In this document: in pieces, positions 6,568-11,510 of the stretch
How the letters are laid out: each line of letters begins with the position of its first letter
How positions within the stretch are numbered: the first letter of the stretch is position 1
From: DATGEO01 sp035310015
GTDB taxonomy: Bacteria > Chloroflexota > Dormibacteria > Dormibacterales > Dormibacteraceae
DNA: 11,510 nt
Assembly: GCA_035310015.1 (NCBI GenBank)
Contig: DATGEO010000017.1
Span: forward strand, 1-11,510
Direction: 5' to 3'
Position numbers and translations under genes: made by a program
The notes under the pieces: model-generated
Told to the model about the DNA's origin: nothing
The model's input: the letters and a program-made list of their open reading frames with translations, nothing else
The model's database searches: none

Positions 6568-7772
6568 AGACGCCCAAGGCGGACGTCCACTACCGCGACG
6601 CCACCGACCTCGCGCGCTCCTGCCGCACCTGCTGGAAGTACCGCGGCTCGCCGCGCTCCTCGGGCTACTGCCTGCTCATCGCCGGCGACATCTCTCCCGA
6701 CGACACCTGCGACAACTGGGCGGCGAAGCGCGTGCGCAAGGGCGACCCCCCGACGAGCGCGCTCGACCAGCTACCGAATCATCGACTCAAGTGGGACAAG
6801 GTCCGGATCTTCGTCTTCAACGCGAAAGGCGAGCTACTGGCATTGCGGCGCGGCCCGCACCGCCACCGCGTGGGCCAGTGGGAGATGGTGCAGGGCTCGA
6901 TCGAGCCGACCGACGCCTCACCCGAACAGGCGGCGCTCCGCGAGTTCCGCGAGGAGACCGGCTACACCCTCGCGGACCTCGAGGACTGGACCCAGATCAG
7001 CGAGCGCACCTATGCGGCGAGTCTGGTGCCGGGCGCCGGCGTGCCCGACATCACCAAGAACCCCGAAGACCCGCCCGAGCACGACGCCGTGCGCTTCGGC
7101 AAGCCCGAGATCGTGCTGTCGTGGTTTGGGCGCACGGCGCTGAAGGGCGACGACGGGATGGCGAAAGCCGCGCCCGTCGACGACGTCGAGCGGATCCTGC
7201 GCGCCGTGGCCTGGGATGACTTCGACGCGCTGACGCGGCTGATCGCGCCGGGGCTCGGCGAGGCGGCGAGCGAGGGCGTGGTCCAGGGCTTCCAGGACCT
7301 GGGCGTGGCCGATGACGAAGCGTTCGCGCTCGCCAGCGCCGACGCGATCGACTACGCGCGGACGCGGGCCGCGGACTTGATCGACGACATCGTGCCGACG
7401 ACGAGGAACGGGATCCGCGCGCTGATCGAGACCGCGCTCGTCGACGGCTGGAGCGGCGACCAGTTGGCGCAAGCGATCCAGGACTCGGTCGGGTTCAGCG
7501 CCGATCGGGCCGCGCGCATCGCGAGTTTCGAGCTCGCGGCCGCGAATACGCAAGGCAACATGGTGGCGTGGCGCCGCTCGGGTGTGGTGAAAGGCAAGCA
7601 GTGGCTGCTCGGCAACGATCACGACGAGGATGACATCTGCGACCAGAACGCCGACGCCGGCGTGATCCCACTCGACGCACTGTTTCCGAGCGGGGACGAT
7701 GGGCCGCCGGCGCATCCGGCCTGCGCGTGCGTCTGTGTGCCGGTGCTGCACGAGGACGATGGCGACGCCTGA
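6564..7772 (+). CDS. Nudix hydrolase-MuF (SPP1 gp7-like) head morphogenesis fusion
   Basis: Three modules are seen in 402 residues. Residues 20-49 hold four cysteines (C20, C23, C36, C49) in a spacing that suggests a zinc or iron-sulfur site. Residues about 78-200 read as a Nudix domain: beta strand KVRIFVFNAKGELLALRR, then a Nudix box from G111 to Y134 ending REFREETGY (126-134); the metal-binding glutamates are kept, but the first part of the box is one residue longer than the consensus. Residues about 284-395 match the MuF/SPP1 gp7 pattern: RAARIASFELAAANTQGN (315-332), W336, KQWLLGNDHDEDDICDQN (345-362), then PPAHPAC (381-387). MuF-type proteins are minor head proteins bound near the portal, some affecting DNA delivery. 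The GTG start overlaps the preceding stop. The domain union is read from one continuous frame with no frameshift. The Nudix substrate is unknown. Confidence 0.88.
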   Translation: MKTPKADVHYRDATDLARSCRTCWKYRGSPRSSGYCLLIAGDISPDDTCDNWAAKRVRKGDPPTSALDQLPNHRLKWDKVRIFVFNAKGELLALRRGPHRHRVGQWEMVQGSIEPTDASPEQAALREFREETGYTLADLEDWTQISERTYAASLVPGAGVPDITKNPEDPPEHDAVRFGKPEIVLSWFGRTALKGDDGMAKAAPVDDVERILRAVAWDDFDALTRLIAPGLGEAASEGVVQGFQDLGVADDEAFALASADAIDYARTRAADLIDDIVPTTRNGIRALIETALVDGWSGDQLAQAIQDSVGFSADRAARIASFELAAANTQGNMVAWRRSGVVKGKQWLLGNDHDEDDICDQNADAGVIPLDALFPSGDDGPPAHPACACVCVPVLHEDDGDA

Positions 7773-7968
7773 GATCCGGAAGGCGCTCGGGATCGTGGAG
7801 GCCGCGCGCCAGCGGCTGCTGCTGGCTGCGAACCGCACCACTGGCCAGGACAAGCGCACGACGACGGCGGGGGCGCTGTTCTACATCCGCGAGCACGTCA
7901 ACGCGGTCGACGAGCTGCTGGCCGAGGCGGAGAAGGTTTTGCAGACGGCTGCACTCGCGCAACTCTAG
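7759..7968 (+). CDS. Small helical hypothetical protein
   Basis: This is a 69-residue protein predicted from composition to be almost wholly helical (KALGIVEAARQRLLLAANR, then ALFYIREHVNAVDELLAEAEKVL), separated by a polar turn. ATG 7759 gives a 14-base overlap with the Nudix-MuF gene and has GAGG just upstream at 7752-7755; ATG 7699 in the same frame would add 20 arginine and cysteine-rich residues that lie wholly inside the upstream gene and look like shadow coding. It is the last gene of the overlapping string and ends at TAG, followed by the non-coding region. No family recognised; a two-helix head accessory is possible. Confidence 0.65.
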   Translation: MATPEIRKALGIVEAARQRLLLAANRTTGQDKRTTTAGALFYIREHVNAVDELLAEAEKVLQTAALAQL

Positions 7969-7971
7969 CGC

Positions 7972-7991
7972 GGTATATATCGGTATATACC
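7972..7991. repeat. AT-rich inverted repeat, possible operator or promoter element
   Basis: GGTATATA and TATATACC are perfect reverse complements, separated by TCGG, four bases after the stop codon of the 69-residue gene. This AT island stands out in very GC-rich sequence. As DNA it could be an operator or contain a -10 box: TATATA at 7984-7989 would place a transcription start near 7996-7998. No convincing -35 element is seen at the right distance (AACTCT near 7961). As RNA it would be a weak 8-bp hairpin with no T-run. Confidence 0.45.
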
Positions 7992-7997
7992 CGACGA

Positions 7998-8141
7998 CGG
8001 GTGGGGGGCGCGTTGAGGTTCACGGCAACGTGAGCGCAGCAGCGGCGCGCAGACGCCGGATCGCCAGGTGCCGAGTCCAAAGGGCTGTGACACGGCCAGC
8101 CACGGCGGGATCCGACGACGGGAAGCGACCCGCCCCACCCG
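7998..8141 (+). ncRNA. Possible structured RNA, multibranched fold
   Basis: The ends pair as CGGGTGGGG (7998-8006) with CCCCACCCG (8133-8141), a 9-bp closing stem. Inside are a 7-bp hairpin with a GNRA loop, GTTCACG-GCAA-CGTGAGC (8018-8035), a 5-bp hairpin CGGCG/CGCCG (8043-8047 with 8054-8058), a 6-bp hairpin GGCTGT/ACGGCC (8083-8088 with 8092-8097), and a longer-range GCGGG/CCCGC pairing (8105-8109 with 8129-8133, sharing one base with the closing stem). I recognise no known RNA family. GC-rich DNA folds easily by chance, so this is a candidate only; it could equally be a leader of the protease transcript. Confidence 0.25.
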
Positions 8142-8167
8142 ACCTCAGGCTTGCGTAGGAAAATCGT

Positions 8168-8183
8168 TATTCACATATTCACA
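8168..8183. repeat. Perfect tandem 8-mer TATTCACA x2
   Basis: TATTCACA occurs twice back to back in a locally AT-rich patch, 35 bases before the terminator stem. Such short direct repeats can be regulator binding sites. A -10-like CATATT (8174-8179) lies 17 bases after TTGCGT (8151-8156), but the -35 match is only three of six, so I do not call a promoter. Chance is possible. Confidence 0.4.
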
Positions 8184-8200
8184 CCCGTGAGGTAGGACCA

Positions 8201-8212
8201 CACAACTGAGGC
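8201..8212 (+). repeat. 12-base element CACAACTGAGGC, copy 1
   Basis: This 12-mer recurs exactly at 9676-9687. In both places it lies five to seven bases before a terminator hairpin that precedes a capsid-region gene. Its CTGAGG (8206-8211) can also pair with CCTCAG at 8143-8148, which could form an alternative structure to the terminator region. Either a protein-binding site, part of a terminator cassette, or a remnant of duplication. Confidence 0.6.
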
Positions 8213-8217
8213 CAGTG

Positions 8218-8254
8218 AAGCGCTTCGATCGCACTGCGGTCGGGGCGCTTTTTT
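8218..8254 (+). terminator. Intrinsic terminator before protease gene
   Basis: Bases 8218-8232 pair with 8236-8250 over 15 positions without a break, with three G-T wobbles, around a three-base ACT loop; the lower stem is AAGCGC/GCGCTT. The hairpin runs into six T (8249-8254). The protease gene's ribosome site begins only eight bases later. It would end or weaken transcription arriving from the gene string upstream, or protect RNA 3' ends. Confidence 0.85.
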
Positions 8255-8261
8255 GTTGCCC

Positions 8262-8267
8262 GGAGGT
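8262..8267 (+). promoter_or_regulatory. Shine-Dalgarno GGAGGT deciding a TTG start
   Basis: GGAGGT lies five bases before TTG 8273. This strong site is the reason for choosing TTG rather than a later GTG in the same frame. The same decamer CCGGAGGTCC is found again at 9359-9368, just before the 96-residue gene. Confidence 0.8.
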
Positions 8268-8272
8268 CCGAG

Positions 8273-9358
8273 TTGCCCGAGCTCGAGACGCTGACCACGA
8301 TCGCCTTCGCGCCGCTCGTCAAGTACAACGTGGCGAACGGGGAGTTCGCCGCCGTCGCGGCCAGCGAGCGCGTCGACCGCGCCGGCGAATCGTTCGACTA
8401 CGAGAAGTCGAAGCCGTACTTCAAGGAGTGGAGCGAGACCTTCCGCAAGCGCACCCAGGGCAAGAGCCTCGGCAACGTGCGCGAGATGCACAAGGCGGAA
8501 GCGGTCGGCGTCCTCAAGGCCATCACCTTCGACGACAAGAACAAGCAGATCCTCATCCGCGGCCGGATCGTCGATCCCGTCACCAAGCGCAAATGCGAAG
8601 AGGGTGTCCTGACCGGCGTGTCGATCGGCGGGAGCTACGTCGGCGATCCGGTGCCCGACGCCAAGGATCCGCGCGTGCTGCGCTACGTCGCGCGGCCCAC
8701 CGAGATCTCGGTCGTGGACGATCCCGCCAACGAGGACGCGACGTTCGAGCTGATCGGCGCCGATGGCGCCACCAAGATGATGAAGTTCGCGCCGCCCGTG
8801 GCCGAGACGATCGAAGCCGAGGCGGAAGAGGCGGCGTTCCGCGCGTCGCTGCTCGCCACCACTGTCCTCCGCAAATCCAACCCGAGGTTCTCGATGACGA
8901 CCAAAGACGTCTCCCAAGACGAGCAGCTCGCGAAGGCGTTGAAGAAGCTCGCCAAGGCGCGCGCCCAGAAGATCGTCCGCAAAGCCTTCGGCATCGCCGA
9001 CGGCACGAAGATCAAGGTCGGCGTGAAGGCCTACGTCGACGGGCTGATCAAAGCCGCCGTCGCCGATCGGCCGACGAAGGACGAGGTCACCAAGGCCAAC
9101 GAGTCGATCGTCAACGGCCTGATCGAGGCGATCCGCTCGGGCCCGCTGCCCGACAAGAAGGTCGAGAAGGCGGCCGAGAGCGAGAGCCCGATCCGGCTGG
9201 TCGCGGACGACGAGGGCAAGACCGGCGAGAACCAGTCCGACGAGGCGAAGGCGCTGCGCAAGAGCATCGAGGACGCGAAGGGCAAGCTCGAGAAGCTCAA
9301 CCAAGGCGGCGGCGAGCGCGGGGCCGATAACGGCCGGCGCTACGCGGCCGCGCTCTAA
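8273..9358 (+). CDS. Prohead protease (S78/HK97-like) with C-terminal scaffold-like region
   Basis: The HK97-type prohead protease is a serine protease that is packaged in the prohead and removes the scaffold during maturation. In this 361-residue protein the first 160 residues carry the expected signature: H73 (REMHKAEAVG), then an extended beta region, S117 in GVLTGVSIGGSY, and PTEISVVDDPAN (142-153), the pattern that ends the domain; H73, S117 and possibly E144 are the candidate catalytic residues. Residues about 175-361 are charged, mostly helical and K, E and A-rich, with a probable coiled coil near 325-345, as expected for a scaffold fused to the protease. The start is TTG 8273, supported by GGAGGT. 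An internal ATG at 8894 (residue 208) might give a separate scaffold form. Placed just before the capsid gene as usual. Confidence 0.85.
   Translation: MPELETLTTIAFAPLVKYNVANGEFAAVAASERVDRAGESFDYEKSKPYFKEWSETFRKRTQGKSLGNVREMHKAEAVGVLKAITFDDKNKQILIRGRIVDPVTKRKCEEGVLTGVSIGGSYVGDPVPDAKDPRVLRYVARPTEISVVDDPANEDATFELIGADGATKMMKFAPPVAETIEAEAEEAAFRASLLATTVLRKSNPRFSMTTKDVSQDEQLAKALKKLAKARAQKIVRKAFGIADGTKIKVGVKAYVDGLIKAAVADRPTKDEVTKANESIVNGLIEAIRSGPLPDKKVEKAAESESPIRLVADDEGKTGENQSDEAKALRKSIEDAKGKLEKLNQGGGERGADNGRRYAAAL
8894..9358 (+). other. Possible nested in-frame scaffold product
   Basis: ATG 8894 is in frame with the protease gene and preceded by GAGG at 8884-8887 with six-base spacing. Translation from it would give about 154 residues containing only the helical, charged C-terminal part. 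Phage lambda makes its scaffold Nu3 from inside the protease gene C in this manner, so the arrangement has precedent. The ribosome site is short and the evidence is indirect. Confidence 0.25.
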
Positions 9359-9370
9359 CCGGAGGTCCCG

Positions 9371-9661
9371 ATGTACGCATCGCCAGGCCAGATCATCGTC
9401 GAGTGGGTCGATCCCACGGAGGTCGTCACGGTCAGCCCGAAGACCGGCCGCAAGGTCGTCGTGAAGGCGTGGACCGAAGACGAGCTCCAGAAGGCGCTGC
9501 AGACCGCACCCCGCGCGGAAGGTCGCAACGGGATTCTCATCGGCGTGCGGAGCGGCGGCGTGCCCGCCGACGCCCTGCGCAAGCACGTCGGGGAAAACCT
9601 CCGCACCGACGGCGGCAGCGCGCTGATCATCGGCACGCAGACGTACACGAAGACGCTGTAA
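9371..9661 (+). CDS. Hypothetical protein between protease and capsid genes
   Basis: This is a 96-residue protein with GGAGGT at 9361-9366, four bases before its ATG. The start of the product is beta-rich (GQIIVEWVDPTEVVTVSPKT, KVVVKAW), then a helix (TEDELQKALQ), then a glycine-rich beta segment and a C-terminal strand (ALIIGTQTYTKTL). No cysteine, membrane or catalytic motif is seen. This slot often holds a head decoration or stabilising protein, but the sequence does not resemble one that I know, so function stays open. The 12-base element and terminator follow within 35 bases of the stop. Confidence 0.78.
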   Translation: MYASPGQIIVEWVDPTEVVTVSPKTGRKVVVKAWTEDELQKALQTAPRAEGRNGILIGVRSGGVPADALRKHVGENLRTDGGSALIIGTQTYTKTL

Positions 9662-9675
9662 GCAGCACGCAGCAC

Positions 9676-9687
9676 CACAACTGAGGC
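9676..9687 (+). repeat. 12-base element CACAACTGAGGC, copy 2
   Basis: This is an exact copy of the element at 8201-8212. It starts 14 bases after the stop of the 96-residue gene and precedes the terminator stem at 9695 by seven bases. The flanking bases differ from copy 1, so the conserved unit is the 12-mer plus the hairpin design that follows. Confidence 0.6.
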
Positions 9688-9694
9688 AAGCGAT

Positions 9695-9731
9695 GGGCCC
9701 GGGTGCCACTGGCGCTCCGGGCCCTTTTTTT
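9695..9731 (+). terminator. Intrinsic terminator before capsid gene
   Basis: GGGCCCGG (9695-9702) pairs with CCGGGCCC (9717-9724); the interior GTGCC/GGCGC (9703-9707 with 9711-9715, one wobble) closes an ACT loop, leaving T9716 bulged. Seven T follow (9725-9731). The capsid gene starts 23 bases after the T-run with its own AAGGAG. If it works, a promoter for the capsid gene must read through it, or most transcripts stop here. Confidence 0.88.
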
Positions 9732-9754
9732 GTCCCCCGCTCAAGGAGTCCGAC

Positions 9755-11386
9755 ATGGTCGGCGGCATGAGCATCGACACGATCCTGCAAGCCCGGCGCC
9801 TGCTCTACGGCGGCGGCGGGGCGCTCTACCCCGGCATGACGGGCGGCCCGGCCGACTGGCTGCGGAAAACCGCGACCACGACCGGCCTCACGACCGGCAC
9901 CGGCCTCGTCGAGTTCGATCTCGAGCGCATCGCGAAGCGCCTGTTCCCGGCGCATGCGCCGCTGCGCAACGAGATCCCGCGCGTCGGCCTCACCGGCCTC
10001 GGCTTCGGCACGCTCGCCAACTGGCGCTCCATCATCAACATCCAGAACACGCAGGTCTACGCCGGCGTGTCGGAAGGCAAGCGCGGCGGCCAGATCCAGT
10101 ACCAGGAGAAAGACTTCTCCGCGACGTACTGCGGGCTGGGCCTCGAGTCGTTCGTCAACTTCGAGGCGGAGTACGCCGCGCTCGGCTACGACGACATCCT
10201 CGATACCGCGACGGTGACGCTGCTGCAGGCCGTGATGGTGCAGGAAGAGCTGCAGCTGCTCTTCGGCAACCCGTCCACGGGCGGCATCGCGCTCGGCACC
10301 ACGCCGACGCCGACCGTCACGGACGCCGGCGGCTCGGGTTCCGGTTTCACCGCCACGGTCCAGACCGTGGCGTGCGCCGCCCTGACCCCGTGGGGCCTCA
10401 TCATCGCGGGCGGCCCAGTCCCCGCCGGCAGCACGGCGAACTTCGTCATCTCGAACGCGCTGGTCGATCAGCAGACCCGCACCAACGCGGACGGCTCGAC
10501 GGACACCGTGAACGGCGGCCACGCGATTCTGTCGGCCACGGGCACCGTGACGCCGACGGCGGGCCACAACGTGACCGCGACGGTCGCCGGCGTGAAAGGC
10601 GCGGCGGCCTACGCCTGGTATCTCGCGCCGAACGGCGGCGCGACGCTCTACCTCGCGGGCATCACGTCGATCCCGACGATCACCTGGACGCAGATCCCGT
10701 CAAACACGAACCAGACGTCGACGGCCGTGTCGCTGACGAGCGATCGCTCGGCGATGCTGCCGGTCGCGTTCGCCGGTCTCACGACGCTCGCCTTCGCGAC
10801 GAGCGGCTGGGGAACGGGCGGCATCTTCACGCCGATGGGCGGGCTCGTCGGCAACCCCGCGGCCGGCGGCGCTTATTACAAGTCGCTCGCGGCCGCGGCG
10901 TTCAGCTTCACGGGCAACGCCTGCAACGAGCTCGACACGTCGCTCCGGTGGCTGTGGGACAACTACCGGATCTACGTCGACGAGGTCTGGGTGTCGGCCT
11001 ACCAGGCGATGAAGCTGACGAACGGCATCGTCACGTCGGCCGCGCCGACCTACCGCATCGAGCTGCAGAACGGCCAGCAGCGCGTGACGGGCGGTGCGCT
11101 GGTCGCGCAGTACATCAACAAGTTCTCGCTCGGCGGCGCGACCACGCTGCCGATCCGCGTCCATCCGTACCTGCCCGACGGCTGGTGCTTCCTCAACCTG
11201 AAGACGATCACGGACAAGTATCCGATCGCGAACGTGACCGTCCCGGCGCGCGTGAAGGCACGGCGCGAGTACTACAGCGTCGCCTGGCCGGTGACGACCC
11301 GGCAGCGTCAGTACGGCGTCTACGTCGACGAGGTGCTCGAGCACTACATGCCGTTCGCGCTCGGCATGATCACGGACATCGCGTAA
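9755..11386 (+). CDS. Major capsid protein with Ig/FN3-like insertion
   Basis: This 543-residue protein should form the shell of the head. AAGGAG at 9743-9748, six bases upstream, selects ATG 9755 over ATG 9767. The C-terminal part (about 504-543), YSVAWPVTTRQRQYGVYVDE followed by EVLEHYMPFALGMITDI, matches the pattern I know from HK97-fold capsid proteins, as does the helix-rich LQAVMVQEELQLLFGNPSTG before residue 176. Residues about 182-328 do not fit the fold: they are T, G, A and V-rich and contain an FN3/Ig-like signature (VTATVAGVKGAAAYAWYLAP then TLYLAGITSIPTITW). I infer a surface domain inserted in the capsid protein, which explains a length above the usual 280-400. The N-terminal 60 residues are glycine-rich; whether they are removed by the protease is not visible. 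Confidence 0.88.
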   Translation: MVGGMSIDTILQARRLLYGGGGALYPGMTGGPADWLRKTATTTGLTTGTGLVEFDLERIAKRLFPAHAPLRNEIPRVGLTGLGFGTLANWRSIINIQNTQVYAGVSEGKRGGQIQYQEKDFSATYCGLGLESFVNFEAEYAALGYDDILDTATVTLLQAVMVQEELQLLFGNPSTGGIALGTTPTPTVTDAGGSGSGFTATVQTVACAALTPWGLIIAGGPVPAGSTANFVISNALVDQQTRTNADGSTDTVNGGHAILSATGTVTPTAGHNVTATVAGVKGAAAYAWYLAPNGGATLYLAGITSIPTITWTQIPSNTNQTSTAVSLTSDRSAMLPVAFAGLTTLAFATSGWGTGGIFTPMGGLVGNPAAGGAYYKSLAAAAFSFTGNACNELDTSLRWLWDNYRIYVDEVWVSAYQAMKLTNGIVTSAAPTYRIELQNGQQRVTGGALVAQYINKFSLGGATTLPIRVHPYLPDGWCFLNLKTITDKYPIANVTVPARVKARREYYSVAWPVTTRQRQYGVYVDEVLEHYMPFALGMITDIA

Positions 11387-11408
11387 GCGAAGCGGAGCGA
11401 TCACCAGG

Positions 11409-11441
11409 ACGGGGCCGGGCCTCTATCGGCCGGCCCCGTTT
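11409..11441 (+). terminator. Hairpin after capsid gene, probable terminator
   Basis: ACGGGGCCGG (11409-11418) pairs perfectly with CCGGCCCCGT (11430-11439) over ten bases, with an 11-base loop. Only three T follow (11439-11441), weaker than the two upstream terminators, so it may attenuate transcription or stabilise the capsid mRNA 3' end. It does not carry the 12-base element or the ACT loop. Confidence 0.7.
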
Positions 11442-11457
11442 CACAGGAGAGACGCAC

Positions 11458-11510
11458 ATGCCCGCAGCTGACAACCAGAAGTCGATGCAGACGCCGCCGG
11501 CGCCGGCGTT
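11458..11510 (+). CDS. Start of next gene, 3' partial, unknown
   Basis: ATG 11458 has AGGAG at 11445-11449, eight bases upstream, and the frame is open to the window end. The 17 visible residues (MPAADNQKSMQTPPAPA) are polar and proline-rich, a disordered N-terminus that does not identify a family. In this position a head-tail connector, decoration or hypothetical protein would be ordinary. Confidence 0.65.
   Translation, partial: MPAADNQKSMQTPPAPA

Larger units (their letters stand above)
7969..8272 (+). other. Intergenic regulatory region
   Basis: This is the longest stretch without a credible gene. A + strand frame continues through it to 8158, but its codons have no start of its own with a ribosome site and the product is arginine-rich shadow sequence. 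In order it holds an inverted repeat (7972-7991), a foldable GC-rich segment (7998-8141), a tandem 8-mer (8168-8183), a 12-base element repeated before the capsid gene (8201-8212), an intrinsic terminator (8218-8254) and the ribosome site of the protease gene. It separates the coupled gene string from the capsid block. Confidence 0.7.

Noticed and set aside
6918..7859. 313-codon open frame on the - strand opposite the Nudix-MuF gene
   Set aside because: Mirror-frame shadow of a gene with clear Nudix and MuF motifs; the antisense product shows no family signature.
7969..8158. Continuation of a + strand frame through the intergenic region, with a possible 43-residue peptide from the GTG at 8030
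   Set aside because: No Shine-Dalgarno, arginine-rich product, no overlap with a neighbour; better explained as non-coding.
8151..8179. TTGCGT and CATATT 17 bases apart as a sigma70-like promoter
   Set aside because: The -35 element matches the consensus at only three of six bases and the -10 at four of six; not enough without transcript data.
8171..10567. 798-codon open frame on the - strand opposite the protease and capsid genes
   Set aside because: It is a GC-bias shadow: it crosses two terminators and three well-supported + strand genes, its product is rich in R, D, L and A without any domain, and it has no ribosome site worth noting.
1..11510. Search for integrase, attachment sites, insertion sequences, tRNA genes and CRISPR arrays
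   Set aside because: I found no transposase or integrase motif, no tRNA-like cloverleaf with a plausible anticodon arm, and no spaced repeat array, so prophage versus free phage cannot be decided from this window.

Overview
The window is part of the structural (packaging and head) module of a tailed double-stranded DNA phage or prophage. It is very GC-rich, all credible genes lie on the + strand, and no bacterial housekeeping gene, integrase, tRNA or CRISPR array is visible. The order is terminase large subunit, portal, MuF-type minor head protein, prohead protease, major capsid protein, which is the usual order for HK97-fold siphophage-like genomes. GC content and codon bias suggest a high-GC bacterial host (a proteobacterium would be ordinary), but the sequence does not fix the host.

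Region 1 (1-7968) is one dense, translationally coupled gene string. It opens with a terminase large subunit cut by the left edge. Eight small genes follow: a multi-cysteine zinc-ribbon protein, a two-helix membrane protein, a duplicated-motif protein with a helical tail, another zinc-ribbon protein, a doubtful 57-residue ORF, a 53-residue polybasic peptide, a 60-residue CPHCG protein and a 77-residue protein. Then come the portal (601 residues), two small unknown proteins, a CPYC/HC protein, and a 402-residue protein that joins a four-cysteine module, a Nudix hydrolase domain and a MuF/SPP1-gp7-like head morphogenesis domain. A 69-residue helical protein closes the block. Thirteen of the fourteen gene junctions overlap by 1 to 14 bases, mostly ATGA or GTGA.

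Region 2 (7969-8272) has no convincing gene. It holds an AT-rich 20-base inverted repeat, a stretch of about 145 bases that can fold into a multibranched RNA closed by a 9-bp stem, a perfect tandem 8-mer, and a strong intrinsic terminator just before the next start codon.

Region 3 (8273-11510) is the capsid block. Here genes are spaced apart and each has its own strong Shine-Dalgarno sequence: a protease-scaffold protein starting at TTG, a 96-residue unknown protein, a 543-residue major capsid protein with an apparent Ig/FN3-like insertion, and the first 17 codons of another gene. Hairpin terminators sit before the protease, before the capsid gene and after it. The first two share a 12-base leader and the same ACT apical loop.

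Together the genes describe head assembly: the protease-scaffold and capsid proteins build and mature the shell, the portal and MuF protein occupy the DNA entry vertex, and the terminase fills the head. The most unusual item is the Nudix domain built into the MuF protein, which would place a nucleotide-hydrolase domain in the head near the portal. The possible structured RNA in region 2 and the paired terminators also deserve checking.
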